64,000 nt of DNA from Cololabis saira. Taxonomy: Eukaryota; Chordata; Actinopteri; Beloniformes; Belonidae. The stretch lies in NCBI RefSeq assembly GCF_033807715.1, contig NC_084587.1, forward strand, positions 26,267,517 to 26,331,516, read 5' to 3'. The notes beneath the pieces were generated by a model that was given only the letters and a program-made list of their open reading frames with translations, searched no databases and had not been told where the DNA came from. Position 1 is the stretch's first letter; every line of letters begins with the position of its first letter. The translations under genes were made by a program, and so were the position numbers. This document shows positions 14,701-27,199 of this stretch, in pieces.

Positions 14701-15689
14701 CTACCACAGATTATAAAGGCAGGCATATTTAATGCTGCTGATTTTCCATGTCAGAATCATCTAAACCAGGTTTCAAAAGGCTTCAGAAACAGTAAAAACT
14801 ATATGTAAGTGCTATGTGCAAATTTGAATATTTACCAATCATCCTGATTGAATCCAATAAATTTGGTCAGGAGAAAAAAAAAATGATGTTAATAGAAAAT
14901 CTTTTATTTGCCTCTTCAGGCAGTAACAACAGATATAATCTCAGTACAGGAGCAATATTTCCTGATCCACTTGCATGTTGTTATTCTTTGTTAACCTAAT
15001 CAGCTCTGTCGCACAACCAAATAAACATTTTCCCCCAGCTTCCGCAAAGCAGTGGGAGACTTGCTGATTTGATTTATCACATTCTTAGAAATCTGATTCT
15101 CTGTACATTTCTTGAAATCATATTAAGTATGTTAATATCTTGGTACTGAGAACAGCTGTCCTCCAGGAGCTAAACATTTAATTGATTGCATTAGAGACTA
15201 ACAAAATGTTTTAAAAACATCACAATGGTGTGAAAAATTATGACATTATTGTGGGGTTTTGACTCAAACTGAACAGAATACACCGCAATTGTGCTATCTT
15301 AATAAATATTATCTTAAAATGTATCCAGCCTCTGATAACACATCTGTCACTGCAGTAGGAAAAAAACCTAATTGATGCAAAGGGAAAAAACTTCACTTTT
15401 TATGTTGATAGCATAATTAAAAATAAATCTGCCATTGCACCTCTAGTGACACCATTCTCGTCCTGCTGCCTGATAAATGTTTTGTGGTCTAACTGCATTA
15501 CACCTTGAAGATGAGAAGTTATGACTGCCATGAATATAGCAGATGGTTGGTGATACTGAACTCCATGCAGCTCTTCTCATCAGTTGTGAACCAACTTACC
15601 CAAAATAACAAGTAAAAATATAGAAGCAAGTAATTCATAACAGCGAATTTCTCCAATTGACTGAGTCTGTGCTAACTTTGCTTTGATAC
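14701..15689 (-). other. Copy A sequence paralogous to the live gene's last intron
   Basis: 14705-14880 matches about 31693-31870, 14890-15240 matches about 32305-32640, and 15240-15685 matches about 37478-37925. The order is kept, but about 0.5 kb and about 4.85 kb of the live intron are absent here. The longer gap in the live gene contains a (CA)n array at 33133-33296. Confidence 0.8.
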
Positions 15690-17480
15690 TTTATTTGTAT
15701 CGCCCAATTCAGCAACAAGGTGATTCAGGGTGCTTTACAGTGACATTAAATCATCACATAGGAGAAATAAAAAGCAAGATTTGAAATTTAAACAAAAAGA
15801 AAAAAGAACAATAAAAAACAATAAAACCAGTAGTTAAAATATGATCAAGTTTTGAAATGTAAGCTTAACAGTAACAGTGCACATTTGGAGCTTTATTCAA
15901 AGGCAGCTGAAAATAGGTGTGTCCTCAACCTGGACTGAAATACACTGATTGTTTCAGCTAGTCAAAGGCTGCTTGTTCCAGACATGCGGAGCATAGAAGC
16001 TGAATGCAGCTTCTTCATGTTTGGTTCTGACTCTGGCTCGGAAGGTCAGTGATGTATTTTGGTCCTAGACCATTCAGAGCTTTATAGACCAGCATCAAAA
16101 CGTTAAAGTCTATCCTCTGATGGACAGGAAGCCAGTGTAAAGACCTCAGCTGGACTGATGTGGTCCACTTTTTTGGTCTTAGTGAGGACCAAAAAAGGTT
16201 ACAATAAATTAATTATTAATGTTGGCAAAACAAAATCAATATTGCTTTGTTCTAAATATCAGTTTAAACCTGAACTAATATTGAAATTGAATGTAAATAA
16301 TATTTCTGTTGAACAGGTCTATGAGACAAAGGTTTTGGGTGTAATTTTAGATCATAATTTGTTATGGTCTAAACAAATTGATTCTGTAGTTTGCAAAATG
16401 GGAAGAAGCGTGTCACTAGTGAGAAGAATCTCAAAATTTGTATCTCTAGATGTAAGGAGACAGGTTTTGAATGCTTTGGTTTTGTCGCAACTAGATTATT
16501 GTTTTGTAGTTTGGTCTAATATATTTTAGTTAAAAATATAAAGAAATTACAAGTGGCACAAAATAAAGCTGCACGTTGTGCTTTATCATGTCCTTATAGA
16601 TCTAATGTGTCCAGCATGCACAAAAAACTAGGCTGGTTATCTGTAAGACAAAGGTCTACGTATGTTATGTTAAGTTTTCTGAGAAATATACTGGTGACAC
16701 GCTCTCCGAAACAACTGTATGACAGATTCCATCATCATTTTGCTCACCATGGTTACAATACTAGAATGACATCAGAAAGCAGGTTCATACTACCGAGGGT
16801 GAGAACAGGTATGATTCAGAGAACTTTTTTTTACAGAGCCATGGTTGGCTGGAACTCTATACCAGTTTATATTTCACATGCAGGTAGCAAAGATTGGTTT
16901 AAGTTTCAGTTAAAACAATATCTTTTAAAATTTTATGAATGATGATTTGTCACTTAGAGGGAACAAAGTGAAGGTTGAAATATAATTATAGGTAGTGTAA
17001 ACCCTATTGTAATAAGGTGAAAAGTGGTCAAATAATTTTAGATAAGGTCATTCCAGGCAGGCATTGGTTATATAGGTGTTTTATTTGATTTCATTTCTAT
17101 GTATGCATGTCTGAGAATGATGGTGATGTGGTTATCCTCTGTATAGATTGTGATTAAGGGAGTTGTGTCTATTATTGTTTTGTTTTGTTATGTGTAATGT
17201 ATGTCTGTATGTATTATGTGTTAATTTGTGTGTTGTGTGTATGTCGGACCCCAGGAAGAATAGCTAATGCTGTGGCTAATGCTAATAGGGATCCTAAATA
17301 AAAAACAAAAAAAACAAACTCCAGCAGCAGAGTTCTGAATGAGCTGCAGTTGTCTGACTTTTTAAGTAGACAAGTTTTTCAAGGTCATACTGAGACATCC
17401 GTTTTTTTTATCCTTGATAGTAGGCTGAATTTGTTATTGCCTTAATGTGTGTTTTTTTTTTAAATTTAGGCCCGAGTCCT
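15690..17480 (-). mobile_element. L2-type LINE 3' end (minus), split by a later LINE insertion
   Basis: 15690-16175 and about 17312-17480 are one element. Read on the minus strand, the upper part gives the L2 post-RT segment (LNFKKKTHIKAITNSAYY), and the lower part the degenerate C-terminus and a 3' tail (reverse of tttatttgtatcgccca). The break falls in the conserved stretch that normally reads cctagtgaggac then cagcagcgttctgaat, exactly where the plus-strand LINE at about 16180-17311 begins and ends. Confidence 0.75.
16180..17311 (+). mobile_element. 5'-truncated CR1/L2-group LINE inserted into the L2 element
   Basis: The plus strand reads TKSILLCSKYQ, LGVILDHNLLWSKQIDS, LDYCFVVWSNIF, then after one in-frame stop and frame slip QNKAARCALSCPYRS, LGWLSVRQRSTYVM and a WNSIPVYIS end. 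This is the RT-thumb and C-terminal region of non-LTR elements of the CR1/L2/jockey group. It closes with ctaatagggatcctaaataa and an A-rich tail. No clear target duplication was found. It is inactive. Confidence 0.75.
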
Positions 17481-17481
17481 G

Positions 17482-18812
17482 TGGGCATTTCTTCAGCTTT
17501 AGAAACTTCCTTAGGCTCTGAATTGACTCTAGACTGTGTCGTTCTTGTAGACCTCCCTGAGCTGCCCCCAGTTGTCAATAGAGCGAAATCATCCACGCGT
17601 CTGTTAGACTCCATCCCAACACGAGTACTCAAAATTGTTTTTTCTTTCATTGGTATGACAATACTGGAGCATATCAACCTATCCTTAAACTTTTAAAGTT
17701 GCAGTAATTACAACTTAAAAAAAAAACCTCTATTGACCCAGACATTTTAGCTAATTATGGACCAATTTTCAACCTTCCATTTGTATCTAAAATCCTGGAA
17801 AAGGTCGTTGCAAACCAGTTAACCACAGATTCCAGTTTGCTCATGTTCTTCAGAAATACGAAGGTCTGCTACAGTGTGCCAATCTTGTTCAGTTTATACC
17901 AGCCCTTGGGTAGTAATTTGGTCAATTGCGTTGAGAGACCAGTTGACCAATTCCATGATTTTAGAAATGTTCGGAGGGGGATATACAAGGATATACAAGG
18001 AGAGGCTCCAGATAGATTGACAAGACAAAGTGCAGCAGCAGGGGAGTGGGAGAAGAAAAGCCTCGGCCTTTGCCGAAAGCAGAAAGTGATATTTGCTAAA
18101 CTCTAGTTTGTTAGGGCCAGTACTCATAGCTGCAGCTACAGGACAAGACTAGAGCAGGCTCGTCTTAAACATAGCCTCGTCATAGATATGCTGCCATAGG
18201 CCTACGCTGCAGGGGGACATGATCCACTGACTGATGCCTCTCAGCCCTCCTTCTCTCCTCTTCTTCTCCTCCTCCTTTTTTCTTCAGATCAACACTCCTA
18301 TTAATTAGAAGTACCTCATCATAATTGTTCTCCATTGTTCTTGTAGTCTGTTGTGCTTGTCTGCTCCCTGCTTTTCTCTTCTCTGCAAGTTTGCAAGCCA
18401 GAGTTTCAGGAGGTGCATCCTGACCTGTAGTCCCACACTCTGACCACGTCGGTGTCTGCTGTCTAGATCTGTTTATATGGTCATCCCTTTAGTTCACGAA
18501 CTAACCATGTGTCTCTCCTTTCTCTGTTCTTCATTCTCTCTGTCTGTTCTCTCTTTTCCTGCCCTGCCCAGCTGGCCTTCGGCAGGAAGGTCCCCCCTTA
18601 TTAGCCACGTCCTGCTCAAGGTTTCTTCCCTCCTAAAGGGGAATTTTTACCTGCCACTGTTTGGCTTAAGGTTTTTCTGCCACTAAGGGAGTATTTACCT
18701 GTTATTGCTTGTGTAATAATTCCTCAGGGATCATGTTCTGGGTCTCTGGAAAGCGGCTACAGACAACTTGCATTGTAAAAGACGCTATATAAATGAAATT
18801 GAATTGAATTAT
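17482..18812 (+). mobile_element. L2-type LINE fragment (plus), internally deleted
   Basis: Coding traces read SSTRLLDSIPTRVLK then LANYGPIFNLPFVSKILEKV, the conserved N-terminal RT region of L2 elements. Sequence then jumps to a typical fish L2 3' end: ggtttcttccctcctaaagg, ggcttaaggtttttctgcca, and the terminus gctatataaatgaaattgaa. Most of the RT is missing. It lies head to head with the minus-strand L2 at 15690-17480. Confidence 0.72.
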
Positions 18813-20984
18813 TTTAGAAGTAGTATTTACTTCCCCATGTTTGGGATTCTGTGGGACACAAGGGATGTTTACATTATTTAAAAATATTTTCAGGTGCAAC
18901 TCTGTGTTTTGAGTGGCTCACATTTCCCCTTCTGTCAACTAAAGACATTTTAAAACCTTCTAATAAACAGGGTACCATCTTATTCTGGGAAACATCACAA
19001 TTTCCGTAATCCTTGTAATCCCAAATTCGTGAAAAATATCCACCTATTTCAGACCTTATTACTTCAGTATACTTTCAGCTAGAGACACCATTCAAACTTC
19101 AAACTACTCAAAAGACATTAAACTCATAACATTGTATTCTGCTTTTAAAGGGTTTTATTATTTTTTAAATATTACCCTTTAAGTTTATGACAAATTCAGT
19201 GTTGGTAATGGTTTCCTTTTGTAGAGCCTTCAGACATCATTGAAAAACTTTGTTGTACTTGAGAGGTCACGACTTCAGCATACCTTCAACTAGAGAGACC
19301 GTTCAAACTTTAAACAGGTCACAAGATGCTGTTTAAGGTCTGAAAAATAGCAGTTTAACTTTAAGGATTTTTTGAGAAATTTTCCAACATACAACATATT
19401 TTGTTCAGCCAATCCTACTTTCATCTTCTCTTCTCTTCATCTTCTTCTCTTCAACTGTTCTTATCTTAAGGTTGTTGTTTTTCTCTTCAAGTTCATCTTC
19501 CTGTCTTTATTTCTCTAGCTCCTCTCTCCATCACATCTTCATTTCAGACGTTCCTCATTTCAATGCCTCCTCTGATCTTCAACTCCTCTTACTTTTTTAA
19601 CATATTTTGATGTTTTCAAATGTCTGAACTAGGTTCTACCATTTTCTTCACATTGTCACCTGACTTCAGCAATTTCTTAAATTTTTTGCTGTTTTTTTCA
19701 GCAATGTTTAGCTCTCATTCAGCCCCTCAGTATTGAACCCTGCATTTTCAAAAGGAAACACAGCACTTTCACTGCTGCTGACCAGCCCGGCTTGTTCACT
19801 AAACCAAGAAAACACATATTTAGAGTATTTTTCCTTATTAGTGATTTTTAATTGAATTATTGATTAAGACTAAGTATAGTATTACAGAACACAACAAAGA
19901 ATAAATGTTTTACCTTTTACACCTGTCTTTGCAATTTTGATTCAGTTTAAGAAAAATCTCAACACTGTGGACACTATTTTGTATATGGAGTAAAACTTTT
20001 TCCGTCTCTTTCTTAATAAAGTGACAGAGATATATAAATACAAATGTCAGAAAAACTTTAACAACAAGATGAGGCATGGTATAAATATCAATCTATATTG
20101 TTAGGTATAGTGGTATATTCTTTGGGCTAAGGATGAAAACCTTTCCACTACAGTCCCTAAATCTTAACTACTAAAAGTGTTGCAGAACCTTTTTTATTTC
20201 TCTCTGTAAAAAGAGTTATTGGTCCATCTGCATCACACACTTCAAATTCTATGTTGTGGTTCACATCCAAGTAATGAAAACAAGTGTAATGTCAGCACAG
20301 TCTCAGAAATATAGTATATATTTTGTGCTGAAAGTAAATGACGGGAAATGTCAGAAATATTCATGTTAAAATGAATGTTCATATTACATTCAATATTTTA
20401 ATTATGAAAATACTATTACATAATACTGTTATGGTTTAATTCCGCTATTGAATAATCTTAGGAAACCAAGCAACACCCCTATACCATATAACAATAAATT
20501 CATTGACCTTGTTTTTCTCTTGGACATTTGCGATTTTTACTGTGCTGTTGTCAGTCCAGCATGTTTACAAGTGTTACATTCAGCTAATGAATAATCTTAG
20601 GAACACAAGTGATGCCTCAATAGCATACCAACAAATAAATGTACTTTTAAAAAAAATATTTGTGATGTTTAGTATGCTGTAGTGAGTCCAGCACATTTCC
20701 AAGCATTCTACTAGTTGATGACAAGACAGCATAATTACAATTTATAATCAAAGAAATGGCATATATGTAAGATATAAACTTTGTTTTCTGGTCTGCGTGC
20801 CTGATAAATGATAAATAACCTAAAAAAAAAGACATGATGGAAAGAAACAAAATGTGTAGGAACAGGAAGTGGCAACAGTTTGATTCGTATTTTTCCATAA
20901 CAGTACTAGTTGTAGACACCCCACCCCTAACCCTTCATAGATAGGGATTATTTTAAAGAATGAAAACTGCCATTGGCTTACTGC
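18813..20984. other. Unassigned AT-rich sequence inside copy A
   Basis: This segment replaces the kinase exons in the decayed copy. I find no exon, no recognisable transposon ends and no ORF with a known domain. The pyrimidine-rich stretch 19420-19580 is low complexity. Confidence 0.5.
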
Positions 20985-21010
20985 CTAATTACCATCTTTT
21001 CCATCTCGCT
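20985..21010 (-). pseudogene. Copy A exon 8 remnant
   Basis: Only about 25 bp (taccatcttttccatct and following) match the 97-bp exon 8 of the live gene (44379-44475). The rest of the exon is deleted. The adjoining intron (21011-21110) matches 44484-44583. Confidence 0.75.
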
Positions 21011-21110
21011 GGAAACCGAGAATAGAAACACATCAAATTCAAGGTTATCCACTGCGACAAGTTACCCTCCTCGACCTCCTGCCTTTGTCATGTCTGTCTA
21101 TACACTATCC

Positions 21111-21337
21111 CAGGGGTGTCCAAAGTCGGTCCTCGAGGGCCGGTGTCCTGCATGTTTTAGATGTGTCCCTTTTTTTTAATCAAACCGTGATACAAGGAGC
21201 TTGGTCATCAACAGAACTATCCAGACTTTGATGACAAGGTGCGACGACCGTTAATTTGAATCAGGTGTGTTGATGCAGGGAAACAACTAAAACATGCAAG
21301 GACTGCGGCCCTCGAGGACCCACTTTGGACACCCCTG
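21111..21337. mobile_element. hAT-type MITE, 8-bp target duplication, present only in copy A
   Basis: Starts CAGGGGTGTCCAAAGT and ends ACTTTGGACACCCCTG. CACTATCC is duplicated at 21103-21110 and 21338-21345. The live gene has the empty site sequence nearby, so the insertion followed the duplication. A degenerate relative lies near 43482-43657. Confidence 0.9.
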
Positions 21338-21362
21338 CACTATCCTCTATCTTGGAATCTCA

Positions 21363-21500
<138 letters not shown>

Positions 21501-21781
21501 CTGGGAAATCACAAGACAGGGGAGGGCATAATCATATGATATTGTTCTGTAAACAGGTGAAAATAAAAATCATATATAATCTCACAGTGACCCAGTGACC
21601 CAGAATAGCTCAACAACAATGAGCAGAAACAGGGAAAAGAATGAGGACGGGGTCACTGCTCCAGCTAGTTTTGTGTTTATGAGAGTGAAAACAAGGTTGA
21701 GAGAAGATCCATACAACAATTCAGAATAAGATGCTGAACTAAAACTTATTCATGACATGACCCAGGATGAAAAATGTCTCA

Positions 21782-21949
<168 letters not shown>

Positions 21950-22239
21950 TTAAAGATATTGAATTAAAAAACAAGTACCAGAAGAAGTACAGATCCCATG
22001 ATAACACACCTTTTGACCATTTGGTCCAGTATTTGTTTACAAAATCAATGCGCAGCTGTCTGGGAGGGAGAGCCGGCACATGGACACATTTACCAGAAGA
22101 GATGTGGGTCAATCATTGGATCATTGAACGACTAATGGGCTTTCCGGTTTTAGTCTTCGGCTAATAGACCACTTTTTGTGTGTGCGCATGTGTTTGACAG
22201 AGATAAAAAGTGAAAATGAACAGAGTAACAGAGAGCGCT

Positions 22240-22330
22240 CACTAGTGGGGCTGATATCTGAATGCGTGCTCACCTTTCCGTGTGATCTGTCACACACAGA
22301 CGGCAACACAGGATGTTTATCATGCAATCT
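22240..22330 (-). pseudogene. Copy A exon 5 remnant (C1b end), deleted
   Basis: It keeps the acceptor side (attgcatgataaacatc) and the region around GTDHTE but has lost several stretches of the 129-bp exon, including part of the zinc-binding HKRCV segment. The frame is lost. Confidence 0.85.
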
Positions 22331-22340
22331 GACCAAAAAA

Positions 22341-23222
22341 AAGATAAAAATACATCAGCTAATTTAATTCAAAAACAATAAATGCACTTTAAAGGCAAAA
22401 CAATATGGACAACATACAGACACCCTGGCGTTTTTAAAACTACGACTAACAGACAGAGGGAGCTCTCCAGCCATCTAGGATGTCTATTACTTTCACACAG
22501 CATCTTGCCAGAGTTTTGCAGTGTAATGCAGTGTAGTTTATGCACCATAATAGGTATAATAGATAATAATAATTCATAAAAAACAGGAGAAATGGCTGCA
22601 TAGTTGCAGAATGGAATCATGGATCTCTGCAGTCTTGGAATTTGTGCTTGGCGCTAGTCACTGCCAAGCCTTGGTAGTATCGTTGATTTAAATCTGAGTA
22701 GAAGTAGCCAGATGGTCTGAAAGACTGAGCTGATGAATACTGCCTTACACAAGTAAAAACATTGAGTGCTCAAATTGGTAGCCTGGTAGTCGTAGTAACA
22801 AACTGGTAATAGTCAGACCTCACATTGTACTTTTTGTTTCCCGAAGGATATACAAGAAGTCTTGGATAGTTCGGGAAAACCATCCAAAACAGCTCAAAAT
22901 GTTTGAGCAGAAATGTGGATATAACCTGATTTACATCGAAATACACAGTAGTGTAAGATTAATGAGCAATATTCAGTATATCCACTAGATGGGATGCTGG
23001 TTTGATGCGCCGCTCTAATCAGTGTGTGGTTGGAGGAGGTGGAGTGGGAGAGCTTTATCACTCGCTGTCTGTTCTGTTAAACAGTCTGACATCTTCAAGT
23101 GGAAGGTCTCAACACACATCACTCATTCATACAACTTTATATAAGGCTCACTCACCTACACCAAACATTAAATCTTTATACTCTTTAAAGAGGGATGGCA
23201 CACTCTTGATGTAATAGAGTAA
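22341..23222 (-). other. Copy A intron sequence paralogous to about 46500-47920
   Basis: Clear matches include 22405-22480 with 46560-46640 and 22980-23215 with 47680-47905. Exon 4 (C1b start) and exon 3 (C1a end) have no counterpart here or further on in copy A. Confidence 0.75.
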
Positions 23223-23460
23223 GAGAAGAAAGGGCAAGTTTATTTGTATAGCACATTTCCGAAACGAGGCAATTCAAGGTGCTTTACACAGTACAAACAT
23301 GAAAAGTTAAGAGGAAAAAAAATTATAAACTACAATGCAGTGGTAGAATAAAGAAAAATTAGACTGAAGCTAGAGTTACAGTTTAGTACTGAAATTAACA
23401 TTTAAATCTAAATTCAGAATTATTCCAGTAAAATGCAGCTGTAAACAAATTAGTTTGTTT
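23223..23460 (-). mobile_element. L2-type LINE 3' tail, present only in copy A
   Basis: agtttatttgtatagcac and caaggtgctttacac are the reversed 3' end of an L2-like element. The live gene reads straight across this site near 47920, so it inserted after duplication. Confidence 0.7.
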
Positions 23461-23572
23461 ACATAGTGACATGTGACTCATCTGAAAGTTTTAAGTATTT
23501 AAAGACTAGTTTGCTGTTTTTCTAGGTCTTAAAGTGGTAGCCGAGAGATATATTTAAGATTATTATAATTAT

Positions 23573-23620
23573 AATACATACATACATACATACATATAAA
23601 TATATAAACACATTATTGTG

Positions 23621-23661
<41 letters not shown>

Positions 23662-23680
23662 CATACATACACACACACAC
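23573..23680. repeat. Compound CATA/TA/CA microsatellite
   Basis: ATAC units, then TA units, then ATAC and CA units, next to copy A exon 2. Confidence 0.95.
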
Positions 23681-23710
23681 AAGGATTTAGGGTTGAGGCG
23701 CAACTCTTAC

Positions 23711-23742
23711 CTTGGCACTGGAACCCCTGCTTCCCAAAGCCC
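23711..23742 (-). pseudogene. Copy A exon 2 (32 bp, C1a), intact
   Basis: A CTGCAG acceptor, 32 bp encoding (W)GFGKQGFQCQ, and a GTAAGA donor. Length, phase and coding are what the live exon 3 (starting [20 protein letters not shown]) requires. It is the only exon 2 visible in the window. Confidence 0.88.
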
Positions 23743-24040
23743 CTGCAGACAGACAGAAAATGGAGATGTCAAATTTGGGGAATGCACAAACACACAGGTA
23801 CCAAATATATCCCATCACACATGGTGGTGGAGGTCAGCACACACAGCTGCAGCTGCAGTAAGCTGCTCCTCTCCAGCAGTATTCCTCCATCCGTGGTGCT
23901 GGGGAATTGTTGAGGACCGTGGGGAATGGCCATCTCAGTTTTGATGCTGACAGTGATATAGCAGGGAATGAAACCTGCCGTGTCAGGGCGCAGCAGCAGG
24001 TGAATCACCCGTGTCCTTTTCCACGTAGAGGCGCACTCAC

Positions 24041-24289
24041 CAGATGAAGTGCAGTGGCTGCAGAAGGTCGGCTGCTTGAAGAAGCGCGCGATGAACAGGA
24101 CTGTCTCAGAAAATTAGAATATTGTGATTTTGTGATTCATGGTTTACAGCTTAAGAAAACTCAAATATCCTATCTCAAAAAATATGAATATTATGGGAAT
24201 CTTACTCTTAAACTGTAAGCCATAATCAGCAATATTAAAATAATAAAAGGCTTGCAATATTTCAGTTGTAATGAATCCAGAATGTATGA

Positions 24290-24340
<51 letters not shown>

Positions 24341-24463
24341 TTACAGAAAATAAAGAACTTTATCACAATATTCAAATTTTCTGAGACAGTCCTGTAGGAC
24401 ACCCAGGTTTGGAGAGCCGCGCGAGCTCACCGGTACCTCTGCGTCGCTTTTGGGGTCAGCCAT
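24041..24463 (-). pseudogene. Copy A exon 1 (start codon and C1a), split by a MITE
   Basis: The 5' part (24463 down to about 24396) starts ATG and reads MADPKSDAEVP, close to the PKC-beta start MADP. The 3' part (24094-24041) reads FIARFFKQPTFCSHCT, the first zinc-binding segment of C1a. A 4-bp loss turns the expected CTDFIW into a frameshift before the GTGAGT donor. A 301-bp MITE separates the parts, and the bases between DAEVP and FIARFF that the family has are missing. Confidence 0.85.
24095..24395. mobile_element. MITE with TIR ACAGGACTGTCTCAGAAAAT, interrupting the exon 1 copy
   Basis: Left end ACAGGACTGTCTCAGAAAAT; the right end is its inverse with one change. The interior is a well-known fish repeat ending in a long T run (24292-24332). 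No exact target duplication is seen, perhaps because of a flanking deletion. The superfamily is uncertain (Tc1/mariner-like). Confidence 0.8.
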
Positions 24464-24540
24464 CTGAATGAGGAAGGAGTGGTCGTCCGAGAGGCCCGAT
24501 GGCTGAAGACAAACGCCAACAATCCTACTTCCCTGTTAAG

Positions 24541-26030
24541 AAGAAGTGTCTGGGTGTTGTCTCTGAAAAGTTGAGCTCCACCACTCTGGACCAAGTGCCA
24601 ACCATCTAACTTGTGACTTGAGGCTCATGCTCAAGCAAGTCTTACATTTTCGTTGATTGTTTTTTTTTCATCATAAAATAAGTCCTCTGTTGATGTCACC
24701 TCTCGAAAATAACAATTTATTAATGTATGTATTCATTTCCTTTTTACTATAGCCTGCAAGCCTGAAATGGAGCAATGTATACTAATGTATAAAAGATGTA
24801 TACTAACATAGATAAAGTTGATGAGACAAAACGTGGTCCAGATCAGGTTCACTGCTCCTCACCCATTGAAAGCTTTGGATAGACCAGTCATCTCTTTTCA
24901 ACAGACACGCTTGTGTGTAGGAGGTTATGTGTGAAAGACGGGAGCTGCTTTTTCTTGAATGTTTGAGCCTGTGATATTACAGGTTTCGCATGAAAGAGTT
25001 TGAAAACAGATCCGGGCTACCTGCCGACAAATCTATAAGCTGATATAGCAGCTACAGTACAGGTTTTAGCTGCATGATTCCTTCAGTGGAAAATCTATTT
25101 ACACCAGTCGCCATGAAAATAATCATGTGTTTGCATTGCTGCACCAAAACACACTGAGACTTTGGAACAGGCAGTGTCACTACTTTGTTTTGAGTGTATT
25201 CAATATATTTATTCAGCATGGACAAACTGATGCCTGATAGATAATGGACCAAACTGAAAATGAATATGACTTGCAAATAATTCAAGAACTCTATTTATAT
25301 TCAAATACTATGCAGAAAACTTAATTTCAAATGGTAAAACTAAAAAATATTGTTCTAGAAATAATGAGAACAGAAATCATTTAAACTGGGCTAAGGTCCA
25401 GAAAAGCTTGTATTAAGAGAATTCATTGGATAATCAGAATCATATTCATCATTTGTCTTATTAATCACCCATCTCCATCATCATCCACGGATGTATTCAC
25501 TATCCTTCCTCTGTGCATATCTAAACACTCTCAGTCCGGCTTCTTTGACTTTCTCTCCACAATATCACATGGGTTGTCCTTCTGATACTTTCGTTCCTGT
25601 TCTCATTCATCCCGTCAGCTAGGATACAGCACATGACCAAGACTGTATACCGTATTTAAGTTTGTTTATCAAATCAATTTAAGGAAACACATTCTTCACC
25701 ATATCTCCTATATTCATATAAAAATCAGAATGTGGAACCCGTATAATTTTTTATTTTTTTTTAAGAAATAAAATGATAGTGTTGAATTATAGACATGGCC
25801 CTTGTGCCATTTATTTACACCCAAAGTCCAGTAAGCTGCTGTGAGAATAGATGTGTAAAATGTTTAATGCAGTCGTAAACCTCCAAGACTAACAGGAGGT
25901 TTCTTAATGTTTGTGGTGAATCAAATCTGAGCACTACGCTAGCACTTAAAGCCTCTTTCTTAAGTCAGTGCACATTCCTACTTGCTGCATTAGTGCCACT
26001 AACTGTTGGGAGATGGGGTTGCACAAACCT
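24541..26030. other. Intergenic, nothing recognised
   Basis: No exon, tRNA or transposon end is seen. In orientation this is upstream of the copy A start codon, so any promoter copy would be here, but I cannot identify one. Confidence 0.5.
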
Positions 26031-26034
26031 TTAA

Positions 26035-26343
26035 AGGAGCTTGAGGCAAGAATAAGAAATGAGACTCATTAGCGCCACGGCGACCGTCGGGGGTACTGCA
26101 GCCAACAGCGAAGCTGGCACGGGAGAACGCGCATGCAGCGTCATTTGACGTCACATCCGCAGGACAGTGCGGGAAATTCGGGCCCGGAATTGCAGCACAC
26201 AGCCTGTTCAAGGCAACGGAGAGATACGCTAGAGGGCTCATTCTTTTTGGTTTGGAACGCTTCATCTGACATTATTACTAGAAAACTTAAAACGTATACG
26301 CATTTTTTTCATAAATCCTGCCTCAATCCTGCCTCATGCTCCT
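26035..26343. mobile_element. T2/Kolobok-type MITE, 309 bp
   Basis: TTAA at 26031-26034 and 26344-26347. The left end is AGGAGCTTGAGGCA; the right end, reverse-complemented, is AGGAGCATGAGGCA. TTAA-AGGRR is the T2/Kolobok signature. The interior is GC-rich and has no transposase. Confidence 0.8.
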
Positions 26344-26347
26344 TTAA

Positions 26348-27195
26348 TAAAATAGTTCCTGGTCAAAAGGACATACAGGGAACTTCAGGGAGCCAGGCAG
26401 ATTTCCTCTTAAGCCAAAGCCCCTGTGACCGCACCACTACAACTGTCCATGGTACTTCTGATGGCGATTGTGTTTTCATTTTTGATGTGAATTAAACCAG
26501 CATAAAACACATTGCAAGAGACTGAATCACTATGTTTTTGAAAGGATTTGTTTCAGCTCTTTATTCAATGGCTTTATGCAGCACAGCTATTAAACGAGAT
26601 AATATTATTCACAACACTGAATGATGCCGATTTTGCTTATAATCAACAGTGTAGTAGGAAACAAACAAAAAAACTATTCATGACAAGAAATACAGGAGTG
26701 ATGTATACCTGCTGATTGTTACATAAGCAATGATTGCTGGTACATTTGATATCCATCCACTACATATATACACTTCTTTCTATTCAGCGATGAAATGGTG
26801 AGCTTATCACAGATGTGTTTGGGTGAAAAGCACGGTACCCCCTGGACAAGCCCGGATTTCAAAATGTATTCATTTCCCTTTGAAGATTTTAAAAATATTT
26901 TTGAATTGAAATTAATTTGCTATATCAACTTAACATTTTAAATTGTGGTGATGTTTTGATACAGTTTATTCCTGTTGCTCCCAGGTGTCCTAATGTATGA
27001 CTTCTTGTTGAATGAAAAACAATAAAGGATTTTGACTAAAACAGTCTGTTTCAACCTGTTTTTAATTTTATCTGTTATTCAGCGACCAATGACAGACCAC
27101 AGACAGCATCTGCTCAATTTCTACTGCTTTTCTGTTAATTATAACAACACCTGGTTAAAATCTGTCAGGACTGTTTCAGCAGAACTGCCTCCCCA
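26348..27195. other. Intergenic, nothing recognised
   Basis: AT-rich sequence without recognisable coding or repeat structure. Confidence 0.5.
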
Positions 27196-27199
27196 TTAT

